A DNA stretch of 64,000 nt, taken from assembly GCA_002507545.1 (NCBI GenBank), contig DAVR01000011.1:22723-86722 (forward strand), read 5' to 3'. Shown here piece by piece: positions 18,115-26,497 of this stretch. The DNA is from Archaeoglobus sp. UBA230 (GTDB taxonomy: Archaea > Halobacteriota > Archaeoglobi > Archaeoglobales > Archaeoglobaceae). The notes beneath the pieces are model-generated. The model saw only the letters and a program-made list of their open reading frames with translations. It ran no database searches and was not told the origin of the DNA. Positions within the stretch are counted from its first letter, which is position 1. Each line of letters begins with the position of its first letter. A program made the position numbers and the translations under genes.

Positions 18115-18515
18115 ACGAAAAGATGCTTGCTAAAATGATTGAGGCTGTAAACAAGCACATGCCTGCAAAGACGAGAAACCTTGCTGAGATGCTGAAGGAG
18201 AAAGACCCCATGATCAGGGCAAAGGATGGTAACGAGTATTATGTAGAAAAGAAGGAACTTGAGTTCATAGCAAAGCACGTTGATGAACTTGACTGGGCAA
18301 AGTTCAGGATTCCGATTATTCTCGAAATGAACGATATTGGAGGAGAGAGGGTTATCTATGTCAGAGACAAGCTGCATGCTGAGTTCATAAAGAAGGCATT
18401 CGGATACGATAGAATTCTAAATGGTGTTTTCACGCTTTACATGTATGAACTCCCCGAAATCAGGAGAAAACTAAGGACTGCGAGTCAAATAATATTTCGG
18501 ATTTCGCTGAAGTAA
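18111..18515 (+). CDS. DUF61 (UPF0216) family protein
   Basis: This 134-residue soluble protein shows the DUF61 pattern MPAKTRNLAEML near residue 17 and IPIILEMNDIGGERVIYV in the middle. The family is archaeal and uncharacterised. ATG 18111 overlaps the SAM hydrolase stop. Its 3' end overlaps the convergent exporter gene by 31 bases. Confidence 0.85.
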   Translation: MNEKMLAKMIEAVNKHMPAKTRNLAEMLKEKDPMIRAKDGNEYYVEKKELEFIAKHVDELDWAKFRIPIILEMNDIGGERVIYVRDKLHAEFIKKAFGYDRILNGVFTLYMYELPEIRRKLRTASQIIFRISLK

Positions 18516-20677
18516 GACTTCCTCGATTCGTAGAGAATCAGGAAAGCTGGGACTATCGAGACCGCAGATACAAGGCTGAAGATTACCGCGATGAATGCAA
18601 GAACTCCGAAGTTGCTTAAAACTGGGAATGACGAGAAGTATAGTGCCCCAAACCCACCCGCCGTTGTAAGTGCTGAGGTTAGGACTGCTTTTCCCGTCCT
18701 CTCGATAGTCCTCTTTACCGATTCCTCCACACCAAGCTTTCCTCTCTCCTCGAAGTACCTCTCGGTGATGTGGATAGAATAATCAATGCCCATACCCAGA
18801 ACTATTGAGTTGAGGGCTATGGAGATCGTCGTCTGCTTTATACCCATAACCACCATGCACAGGTTCATCGCAGCAACAGCCACTGAGATACTGATTAGGG
18901 GTATTACCGCTCTTAGGATGGAGCGGTAGGAGAGAAGAAGAAATACAACGATGAGTAAATAAGCAACTGCAGTCATCAGGTTTAGGCTGCTGAACAGAAC
19001 CTCGCTGAGGTGTGCTAGGATGACAGGGAATCCCGTTATGTAGTAATCTCCGTCCCACCCAAAAAACCGAATATCCTCTTCAAAGTTTCTCATTGCGTGG
19101 TTTACCTCTTCTTCTGTTTGTGTATTGGTGTAAAGGAGAATTACCATGTGGTTTCCAGAAACAAATCTATTATACAGACTTTCGGGTATGTTTGAGAGGG
19201 CTACTGTAAATTCTCTTTCGGCTGATGGGATAGTGCCAAAAAAGTCCTTAAGAGTTTTTCCAATAGTTTCATAGCTGTAAACTTCTTTCTCTCTATTGGA
19301 AATATATTTTGCAAGCTCCTCAGCTTTAGCAACATTGTTTGCGTCAATTCTGTCAACGGAGAGGACGATGGCATAAACGTATTGTGGAGAGACTGATCTT
19401 TCCAGTTCTTCAAATTTAACGAGTGCGGGCAAATCTTGTGGGGCGTACTTCCTTCTGTTGGTTTCAAGCTGGACTTGTGTGGTCGCATACGCGCCAAGAA
19501 TGATTAAAACTGCTGTAAGTGCCAGAATTTTCTTTGAATTCGTAATTGTTAGCTTTGCAATTGATGTCAGAACTTTTTCGAGAATTCCGGGAGCGTAGGA
19601 TGCTCTTCCTGCATCTTTATCAGCTATCCTCAGCACTGCAGGCAGGAACACGAGGGAGAGGAAGAAGGCAGATAGAAGTCCAAGCGACATAAGAGTTCCA
19701 AACCAAACCAGTGATGGGATTCCGGGGGCACCCATTGATGTAAAGCCTATAACCGTTGTCGCCATTGCCATGAAGAGTGGAAATCTGGTCGTTCTAATTG
19801 CCCGCACTACAGCATTTTCCACATCTCTGCCTTCGTTTCTTTCCTCTTCAAATCTGTTTTGAAGCTGGGCTGCGTAGTCAATAGCAAGACCTACGAGAAT
19901 TGGGACGGTTGCAGAAACGTATTCGGTCATTTTAAGTCTGAAGAGTGGCATTGATCCGACCATAATCGAAACGGAAAGCAACGATATTAGCAGTGGGAAC
20001 AGCACAGTCACTTTTCGTCTGACCACACCGCTGAATACCACAGCAAGGACAAGAACCATTATGACGGAAGCTACAAAGAAAGTTCTGTAAACATCCTCCT
20101 GAACGGCCTTCGTGATCTGATACATCAGCACGGCTCCACCCGTAACATCTACAGAAACACCCGAAGGCTGGGGTAGGAATGATATTACCTTTTCAATCTC
20201 CTTGGCGACCGCCATCAGTTTGTCACTTTCCATTCTCTCTATCTGGACTGAAATCAAAGCGAAGTTTTGATCAGGAAGCAAATCGCGGGCGTAGCTTTCA
20301 GCAATGGTTTCCAGCAGAACTTCATCATCCGGTATGGAGCCAAACATTTCATTGACTACTGAAGCGGGGGATGTGGTGGAGATAACACCCTCTATGTGCA
20401 CAAGGGCGTTTTGGAGAGAAAGCATATATTTAAAAACGTCTGCCGTTAAAACGTCATCGGATTTAATAAAAATGTAAACGTTCTCTGGGGCAAGGCCAAA
20501 GTCCTTGTAATACAACTCATATCTCAGATAAATTTTGTCCCATGGGGGAAAGCTATCCGAGTAATCTGCTGATCCAAACTTGAGGTTTGATGCAGAAATC
20601 ATGAATAGCGAGATGATGAAGGAGATGAGAAGGACTGTAGAGAGAGGTCGTTTAACAACCAGTCTTTCAAACATCAA
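18485..20677 (-). CDS. RND superfamily exporter, HAE3/MMPL type
   Basis: This 730-residue membrane protein has the RND layout. There is one N-terminal helix (about 13-32), a large outside loop (about 33-190) and a five-helix block (about 195-350). A second helix (about 385-400), a second outside loop and a second helix block (about 565-715) follow. Within both helix blocks are GLAIDYA-like and GMGIDYS-like segments with the charged residue typical of proton-coupled RND transport. Archaeal HAE3 members are thought to move hopanoid- or lipid-like hydrophobic substrates. The substrate here is unknown. It is divergent from the phosphosugar mutase gene. Confidence 0.9.
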   Translation of the reverse strand: MMFERLVVKRPLSTVLLISFIISLFMISASNLKFGSADYSDSFPPWDKIYLRYELYYKDFGLAPENVYIFIKSDDVLTADVFKYMLSLQNALVHIEGVISTTSPASVVNEMFGSIPDDEVLLETIAESYARDLLPDQNFALISVQIERMESDKLMAVAKEIEKVISFLPQPSGVSVDVTGGAVLMYQITKAVQEDVYRTFFVASVIMVLVLAVVFSGVVRRKVTVLFPLLISLLSVSIMVGSMPLFRLKMTEYVSATVPILVGLAIDYAAQLQNRFEEERNEGRDVENAVVRAIRTTRFPLFMAMATTVIGFTSMGAPGIPSLVWFGTLMSLGLLSAFFLSLVFLPAVLRIADKDAGRASYAPGILEKVLTSIAKLTITNSKKILALTAVLIILGAYATTQVQLETNRRKYAPQDLPALVKFEELERSVSPQYVYAIVLSVDRIDANNVAKAEELAKYISNREKEVYSYETIGKTLKDFFGTIPSAEREFTVALSNIPESLYNRFVSGNHMVILLYTNTQTEEEVNHAMRNFEEDIRFFGWDGDYYITGFPVILAHLSEVLFSSLNLMTAVAYLLIVVFLLLSYRSILRAVIPLISISVAVAAMNLCMVVMGIKQTTISIALNSIVLGMGIDYSIHITERYFEERGKLGVEESVKRTIERTGKAVLTSALTTAGGFGALYFSSFPVLSNFGVLAFIAVIFSLVSAVSIVPAFLILYESRKSYFSEIRNII

Positions 20678-20734
20678 CAGTGCCTAAATCACCTGAGTAA
20701 AAAACTTTTTGAACATTCATCCTGAATAATCAGC

Positions 20735-22072
20735 ATGAGAGCAGGAGGAGCAGGAGAACTTTTTGGAACCAACGGTGTCAGGGGGATAGCGAATTCAGAA
20801 TTAACGGCCGAAATTGCTCTTAATCTGGGGAGAACTATAGGAAGTTTGAGGCCGGGAAAAATTGCCATTGCATGTGATACGAGAATTTCAAGCTCAATGC
20901 TCAAATCCGCTGTTTCAGCGGGTATTATGTCAACGGGAAGTGACGTGGTTGATTTGGGCATTGCTCCCACTCCAGCACTTCAGTATTACGTTAAAGAGAC
21001 TGACTGTTCAGCGGGAGTTATAGTAACGGCAAGCCACAATCCGCGAGAGTATAACGGGATAAAATTCGTTCAGGATAACGGGGTGGAGTTCTACAGGGAA
21101 ATGGATGAAGAGAGTGAGAGAGTTTACATGAGCAAGAAATTCAGAATCGCCAACTGGGACGAGGTCGGGCAGCTTTACATGGATTGTTACGGTCTGAGGA
21201 GATACATTGATGCCATTGTCGAGAGCGTTGAACTCGACAAAAAGTATAGGGTTGCGGTTGACTGTGGAAACGGGGCTGGGAGCCTCTCAACTCCTGAGAT
21301 ACTGAAATCGCTTGGCTGCGATGTTTACGGAATAAACTGCAACCCTGATGGACGGTTTCCTGCAAGAAATCCTGAGCCCGTTGAAGAGTCCCTTGATCTA
21401 CTGAAAAAAGCGGTTGTGGATTTCAATGCGGATATTGGCGTTGCCCATGATGGGGATGCGGATAGGGCAGTCTTTGTTGATGAAAAAGGAAGATTTGTGA
21501 GTGAGGATGTTATGCTGGCTGTTATGGCAAAACACTATGTTGAAGAAAACGGAGGAGGGGTGGTTGTCACACCCGTGTCATCATCAAAGTGTGTGGAGGA
21601 TGCTGTGAAGGCTGCAGGAGGTGAGATTCTCTATACTCCGGTTGGCTCTCCGGTTGTTGCGAAGGTGATGATAGAAAAAAACGCCATTTTTGGCGGTGAG
21701 GGAAATGGAGGTCTGATTTTTCCGGAGCATCTGGTGGCGAGAGACGGGGGGATGAGCGTTGCAAAGGTTCTTGAGCTGATGGATGCTACTGGCAAGAAGC
21801 TGAGCGAGCTGGCTGCTGAAATTCCGAGATACTGCATAGTGAAGGGGAAGGTGGGGTGCAGGGACAAAAAGAAGTTGCTTGAAGGACTCAGGAGGGAGTT
21901 TCCAGATGCGAACCACATTGATGGGGCGAGGATTGACTTCAGTGACGGCTGGGTGTTGATCAGACCATCAGGGACTGAACCAATCGCAAGAATTTATGCT
22001 GAGGGCAGGACAGAGAGCAGGGCAAAAGAGCTTTACGAGTTTGGTGAAAAAGCCATAAAAAAGATTTTATGA
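20735..22072 (+). CDS. Phosphoglucosamine mutase / phosphomannomutase family
   Basis: This 445-residue alpha-D-phosphohexomutase begins with GELFGTNGVRG. Phosphoserine Ser100 is in TASHNPREYNG, the metal-binding loop is DGDADR near residue 240, a sugar-binding GEGNGG lies near 328 and the phosphate-binding RPSGTEP near 410. The first loop FGTNGVRG and overall form match archaeal GlmM-like enzymes that make glucosamine-1-phosphate for UDP-GlcNAc. Phosphomannomutase activity is also common in this archaeal group, so substrate choice cannot be settled from sequence. Confidence 0.92.
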   Translation: MRAGGAGELFGTNGVRGIANSELTAEIALNLGRTIGSLRPGKIAIACDTRISSSMLKSAVSAGIMSTGSDVVDLGIAPTPALQYYVKETDCSAGVIVTASHNPREYNGIKFVQDNGVEFYREMDEESERVYMSKKFRIANWDEVGQLYMDCYGLRRYIDAIVESVELDKKYRVAVDCGNGAGSLSTPEILKSLGCDVYGINCNPDGRFPARNPEPVEESLDLLKKAVVDFNADIGVAHDGDADRAVFVDEKGRFVSEDVMLAVMAKHYVEENGGGVVVTPVSSSKCVEDAVKAAGGEILYTPVGSPVVAKVMIEKNAIFGGEGNGGLIFPEHLVARDGGMSVAKVLELMDATGKKLSELAAEIPRYCIVKGKVGCRDKKKLLEGLRREFPDANHIDGARIDFSDGWVLIRPSGTEPIARIYAEGRTESRAKELYEFGEKAIKKIL

Positions 22073-22666
22073 GAAAATTTTCTGAAACTTCCTCGCCATC
22101 CTTATACCCTTTATTCTCAGCCTTCTTGTGAGCACCCATAACATCGTCTTAAGCGTACCAGCTCTTCCAGTGGCTAAATCGTTTATGACGTCAAAATCAG
22201 CTGAGATAACAGAAAATTTTCCTTTTACGGGCTGTCCGTTGTAAACAGTAATTCTTCCTTGATTGAACTCGACAGTTGCAGTAGCATCCATATCTCTTAC
22301 CTTCACAACCACAGAACCCTTCATATCTCTTGCTATGTTAGCCCTTGCTGGTTTCTCTGAGAGTATCTGCTCAATAAGCTGTCCGAGAATTGATGCCAGC
22401 CCTTCTCTTTCATACGTAACCTCTACTGGTCTAATAGAAATCTCGTCTTTTCCAAGGAAAACACCACTACTGACCTTGAACATCGCGGCAAAGAAACCAA
22501 AGAACATCAGGAACAAGCCTGCAAAACCAGCAAAGAATGCGAGAATTCTGATCCCGGATATGAAGAGGAATATTGCACCCACCACAAGCAGAAAGCCTAC
22601 GATGAACCATAGAAGACCGAAAAGAAATGATTTTAAAGCGAGTCTGAACGCAGTCCCCCACTTCAT
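22067..22666 (-). CDS. Membrane protein with a C-terminal SCP2-like domain
   Basis: This 199-residue protein has two closely spaced transmembrane helices at the N-terminus (about 9-36 and 40-64) and a soluble domain (about 100-185). The pattern VKVRDMDATATVEFNQGRITVYNGQPV fits an SCP2 sterol-carrier fold (written here across residues about 120-147). SCP2 domains bind lipids. It overlaps the convergent phosphosugar mutase by a few bases. A role in membrane lipid handling is inferred; the family match is by eye. Confidence 0.65.
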   Translation of the reverse strand: MKWGTAFRLALKSFLFGLLWFIVGFLLVVGAIFLFISGIRILAFFAGFAGLFLMFFGFFAAMFKVSSGVFLGKDEISIRPVEVTYEREGLASILGQLIEQILSEKPARANIARDMKGSVVVKVRDMDATATVEFNQGRITVYNGQPVKGKFSVISADFDVINDLATGRAGTLKTMLWVLTRRLRIKGIRMARKFQKIFS

Positions 22667-23001
22667 GTATCAATTGATGATGATGATTTTTTAAAGTTTT
22701 CCATGTTAACATCAACCACTGCCTAAAATTACATCAGAAATTGCAGAGTTTTTTAGAACCTCAAGGCTTGGTGGTATGCAGCAAAATCGAGGAGAGGCAA
22801 CCACATTATCCTTCATACCCAAATTTGTAGATAATATAATTCGCCAAAGAGGTGGAGGGGGTCACGACGATTATCTTGTCTGAGTTGTCTCTGAACGTCT
22901 TCGGAAAGAGAGTAGGATACTCAAAACGAAGACCTCGGCGTAGGGAGGGATGTTTTGATACAGTGCGAAAGCTTGAAAAAGTAATTTTCCATCTTGAGAC
23001 T

Positions 23002-23655
23002 ATGATAACAATCCAGATACCTATCAAAGTCGTTCTCGGTGTTAATGTGGTCAGAGAGGTTGAGGTTATCGAAAATTCAGGGAAGGCAGCGGAGCTTATC
23101 AATGAGGTTTCAGAAAAGCTGAAGAGAGAGGTGGAGGTTGACAATCTCAGGGAACATCCTGTTGTCAGAGCCTATAGGGATTTTTACTGGCGAATAGGGA
23201 TAGACCCTACAAAGCAGAGGCCGAGTGGAGAGGCACTGGTTAGGAGAGCGTTAAGGGGAAGCATTCCGAGAATAAACAATGTGGTTGATGCTGGTAACAT
23301 TGCGAGCATGGAGACCTTTGTCCCTATCGGCCTTTACGATCTCGACAGAGTGAGCGGAGAGTTAAAGTTAAGATTTGCCGCTGAAGGGGAGATATTCAGA
23401 CCGATTGGCGGAAAAGATGACAGACTGGAAAAGAACCAGATTGTTCTTGCAGATGAGGAGAAAGTTCTCCACGTTTTCCCTTACCGGGACTCGCGGGAGA
23501 CGATGATAAGGAAGGAAACCAGAAATGTGCTGGTTGTTGCATGCGGCGTTCCGGGAGTTGAGAAAGCAATTGTGGAAACAGCCTGCAAAAAAGCCTCACA
23601 GTATATCGTGATGCTCGCAGGAGGAATTGCTGATGAGTGCAAAATCATCTACTGA
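23002..23655 (+). CDS. B3/B4 tRNA-binding domain protein
   Basis: The frame is open from 22852, but the first 50 residues are low-complexity basic sequence, so ATG 23002 is preferred (217 residues). The core contains REHPVVRAYRDFYWRIGIDP, then VVDAGNIASMETFVPIGLYD and HVFPYRDSRETMIRKET, typical of stand-alone proteins related to the B3/B4 domain of PheRS beta. These are thought to edit or deacylate mis-charged aminoacyl-tRNA. It is followed by a strong hairpin before the convergent next gene. The 285 bases before it (22,716-23,001) hold no gene I can support. Confidence 0.85.
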   Translation: MITIQIPIKVVLGVNVVREVEVIENSGKAAELINEVSEKLKREVEVDNLREHPVVRAYRDFYWRIGIDPTKQRPSGEALVRRALRGSIPRINNVVDAGNIASMETFVPIGLYDLDRVSGELKLRFAAEGEIFRPIGGKDDRLEKNQIVLADEEKVLHVFPYRDSRETMIRKETRNVLVVACGVPGVEKAIVETACKKASQYIVMLAGGIADECKIIY

Positions 23656-23660
23656 TTGTA

Positions 23661-23714
23661 GCTCCGCCAACCGACCCGGGATCATGCTTTTCACCCGGGC
23701 GTGAGGGGCGGAGC
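23661..23714 (+). other. Strong nested hairpin, terminator or kink-turn RNA candidate
   Basis: An outer 8-bp stem (GCTCCGCC 23661-23668 with GGCGGAGC 23707-23714) encloses an inner 6-bp CCCGGG/CCCGGG stem (23675-23680, 23694-23699). The internal loop has CCGA on one side and GTGAG on the other, which could form the tandem G-A pairs of a kink-turn. It lies between convergent genes, so it may be a bidirectional terminator. An L7Ae-binding RNA is the alternative. No ACA box was seen 3' of it on the plus strand. Confidence 0.5.
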
Positions 23715-23740
23715 CTAAGAATTACTTGGAATAAATTGTA

Positions 23741-24190
23741 TTAAATTTTGCGGTCTTCAAGGGAAAATAGGGTGATTTCAACCGCATTTCTGACAATTTC
23801 CCTGCATTTTCTCCTCTGCTCTTCAGATGTGAGATCGAGGTTGGGGTTCAGATCGCCGCAGTTCGGGCTTCCATTTACCTCAACAAACTTTCTGAATATC
23901 TCAGCACATTTCATGTAAACTGGCATGTATCTTTTCAGAGGGTCCTTGATGTTATCTCGGTTTCCGAGCTTTTTCATGGTGTAAAGACTTGTTATAGCAA
24001 CAGAACCCCATAACGCCCCGCAAATATGTCCTGACCCGGAAATGCCACCAGCGAAGCCGATTGACATGCTCCTCATCCCATCATTCAAATCTACACCAAG
24101 AGCTTCTGCAAGAGCGACGAAGGATGAGAAAGCGCAGTTTCTGCTCTCATCAAGCAGTTCGACCGCTCTTTTCCCTACACTTTTTACCAT
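23741..24190 (-). CDS. C_GCAxxG_C_C family protein
   Basis: This 149-residue protein has the family's conserved Cys pattern: Cys19 (RNCAFSS), CGALWGS near residue 57, Cys94 (MKCAEIF) and CGDLNP near 111. This is the putative redox or metal-binding family found in anaerobes. It is soluble and probably cytoplasmic; the molecular function is unknown. It converges on the B3/B4 gene across the hairpin. Confidence 0.85.
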   Translation of the reverse strand: MVKSVGKRAVELLDESRNCAFSSFVALAEALGVDLNDGMRSMSIGFAGGISGSGHICGALWGSVAITSLYTMKKLGNRDNIKDPLKRYMPVYMKCAEIFRKFVEVNGSPNCGDLNPNLDLTSEEQRRKCREIVRNAVEITLFSLEDRKI

Positions 24191-24337
24191 ACAGGTTTTC
24201 TGTCAACCTGATTATAAGTTTTTCAGGGATGTCTGGTTTACCTAAATCTTTCCTTTGGTCAATTTTGGGGAAAATTTGTGGTGCTATTTTACACTAATTC
24301 CAAAAAATTTATAGTTTATCATCGCTTTACTGCAGTT

Positions 24338-26230
24338 ATGAAACTCTTTGAACCAATTGAATTCGGCGGGATGAGGGTCAAAAACCGAATCGTGTTGCCA
24401 GCTGCGGAACTCAACTACCACACTCCCGATGGTGGTGTCACAGAGCAACTCTTGACCTTCTACAGGAAAAGGGCTGAGGGTGGCATAGGTTTTGCAGTTG
24501 TTGGGGTTGCAAAAATTGAGCCCCACTTCTTTGGTGGTATCGCTGCCCACGACGACAAATACATTCCCGATCTGAAGAAGATAGCTGACGTATTTCATGA
24601 ATATGATGTGAAATGCGCCTTGCAGCTATGGCATCCCGGCAGATATGAGATTTCCTTTGACCCAAGTAGAACTCCTGTAGCACCCTCACCCATTCCCCCA
24701 CCAATCTTCTCCAAAAAAACCCCCAAGGAGTTAACAAAGGAAGAGATACTACAAATCGAAGAAGAATTTGCTGATGCTGCTTTAAGAGCCAAGAAAGCTG
24801 GCTTCGATGCAGTCGAGCTTATAGGCTCTGCAGGCTACCTCATATCGCAATTCTTCAGCCCGGCAACAAACAAGAGGACTGACGAGTATGGAGGTAGCAT
24901 GGAAAACAGAACAAGATTCGCAGTAGAGATAATTGAGATGATCAAAGAAAGATGCGGTAACTATCCAGTCATGATACGAATTCCCGGAGATGAATTCATC
25001 GAGGGAGGGAACACCGTAAGGGAAATGAAGCAGATAGCCAAAATTTTAGAAGATGCTGGAGTTGTTGCAATAAACGTCATGGCAGGATGGCATGAGTCGA
25101 GAAAGCCATTAACAACAATGCTTGTTCCAAGAGGCGGCTATGCTTATCTTGCAGCGGAGATAAAGAGTGCAGTCAGCATTCCAATCATAGCTTCGCACCG
25201 CATAAATGACCCACTTGTTGCAGAGAAAATCCTGCAGGAAGGTAAAGCTGACATGGTGGCGATGCTGAGAGCTTTGATTGCTGATCCTGAACTTCCAAAC
25301 AAAGCCAAAGAAGGCAGATTTGATGAGATAAAATACTGCGTTGCCTGCAATCAGGGATGTATGGACATGGTGATGCAGGCTCAGCCTGTAACATGCCTTG
25401 TCAACCCAATGGTTGGGAGAGAGGCTGAGTTTGAGAATTTGAAAACAGAAACTCCAAAGAAGGTTGTAATAGTAGGTGGAGGTCCCGGAGGTTGCATGGC
25501 TGCCGAGCTTTTGGCGAGAAAGGGTCACAAAGTTGTTCTGTTCGAGAAAACTGACAAGCTTGGAGGGCAGCTCAACTTGGCAGCAAACTCGCCCCTCGCC
25601 TATGAATTTGCTGAAGTGGGCAAGTACTTCACCAACGTTCTGCCAAAGCTCGGTGTTAGAGTCAGATACAACACAAAAGCAGACGCCAAAACGGTGCTTG
25701 GTGAAAATCCAGATGTCGCGATAATTGCGGTTGGAGCCTCTCCTTTAATTCCAAACATTCCGGGAGTGGAACATGCTGTTACTGCTTTCGATGTTCTGGC
25801 AGGAAGAGAGGTTGGAGAGAAGGTTGTTGTTATCGGTGGGGGAGGGGTTGGATGTGATGTTGCTGCAGAACTTGCCAGTGAAGGCAAAAGAGTTACGATT
25901 GTCGAAATGCTCCCCAAGATCGGGGCTGATATAGGCATTTCTACAAGGTGGACTGTCCTGCTTTACTTGAGGGAGAAGGGGGTGGAGATGCTCACCAACA
26001 CAAAGGCTGTGGAAATAAAGCCAAATGCTGTTGTTGTTGAGCAGAATGGTGAAAAGAGGGAATTGCAGTGTGATACAGCAATACTGGCAGTGGGAACGAA
26101 GCCAAACAACAGCCTGTATGACGAGCTGAACGGTAAGATTGCAGAACTCTACAAGATTGGCGACTGTGTGAAGCCGAGAAAAGCTCTTGACGCTACGAGA
26201 GAGGCTGCCGAGCTGGCTTTGAGGATTTGA
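24338..26230 (+). CDS. NADH oxidase / 2,4-dienoyl-CoA or enoate reductase family flavoenzyme
   Basis: The frame opens at 24278, but ATG 24338 starts the conserved MKLFEPIEFGGMRVKNRIVLP (split at residue 20), giving 630 residues. Residues about 1-330 form an old-yellow-enzyme FMN barrel. Cys334, 337, 341 and 353 bind a [4Fe-4S] cluster. The C-terminal half has an FAD motif (VVIVGGGPGG, about 376) and an NAD(P) motif (VVVIGGGGVGCDVAAE, about 510). Such enzymes reduce alpha,beta-unsaturated acids or acyl-CoAs, or act as NADH oxidases. Archaeoglobus has several paralogs used in fatty-acid and aromatic degradation. Its neighbours are thiolase-type genes, consistent with acyl-CoA metabolism. A TATA-like TTTATAGTTTA lies at 24308-24318. 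Confidence 0.93.
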   Translation: MKLFEPIEFGGMRVKNRIVLPAAELNYHTPDGGVTEQLLTFYRKRAEGGIGFAVVGVAKIEPHFFGGIAAHDDKYIPDLKKIADVFHEYDVKCALQLWHPGRYEISFDPSRTPVAPSPIPPPIFSKKTPKELTKEEILQIEEEFADAALRAKKAGFDAVELIGSAGYLISQFFSPATNKRTDEYGGSMENRTRFAVEIIEMIKERCGNYPVMIRIPGDEFIEGGNTVREMKQIAKILEDAGVVAINVMAGWHESRKPLTTMLVPRGGYAYLAAEIKSAVSIPIIASHRINDPLVAEKILQEGKADMVAMLRALIADPELPNKAKEGRFDEIKYCVACNQGCMDMVMQAQPVTCLVNPMVGREAEFENLKTETPKKVVIVGGGPGGCMAAELLARKGHKVVLFEKTDKLGGQLNLAANSPLAYEFAEVGKYFTNVLPKLGVRVRYNTKADAKTVLGENPDVAIIAVGASPLIPNIPGVEHAVTAFDVLAGREVGEKVVVIGGGGVGCDVAAELASEGKRVTIVEMLPKIGADIGISTRWTVLLYLREKGVEMLTNTKAVEIKPNAVVVEQNGEKRELQCDTAILAVGTKPNNSLYDELNGKIAELYKIGDCVKPRKALDATREAAELALRI

Positions 26231-26276
26231 TGAAACCCACTTATTTTTTATTTCATTTAGTTATTGGTTCGGATTT

Positions 26277-26319
26277 GGGTGCCACCTTAAGTAAAGCAAC
26301 CTAAGAACTTTTGGCACCC
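26277..26319 (+). other. Perfect 8-bp inverted repeat in the intergenic region
   Basis: GGGTGCCA (26277-26284) pairs exactly with TGGCACCC (26312-26319) around a 27-base loop containing CCTTAAG and CCTAAG. It lies about 45 bases after the reductase stop and 180 bases before the next gene in a 267-base spacer without other genes. It may be a terminator or a regulatory RNA or operator. No known riboswitch is recognised. Confidence 0.4.
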
Positions 26320-26497
26320 GTATCTCCACTCCTTCTGGATTAACCAGCCATCACATTAATCCCTTTAATTACAACTTTATTGTAAACTTAGCTATCTAAA
26401 GGTCTAAAAATAACCAACTCAAACATAATTTTCGAGACAGAAAGGCAAATCTTAAATAAAATCATGGTGAAATTGTTAAAATGTCGGAGGTGGTTAT

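Noticed and set aside
22806..23144. 112-codon minus-strand frame before the B3/B4 gene
   Set aside because: It overlaps the conserved start of the B3/B4 protein. Its last 50 codons look somewhat protein-like but match nothing I know, so it is not called.
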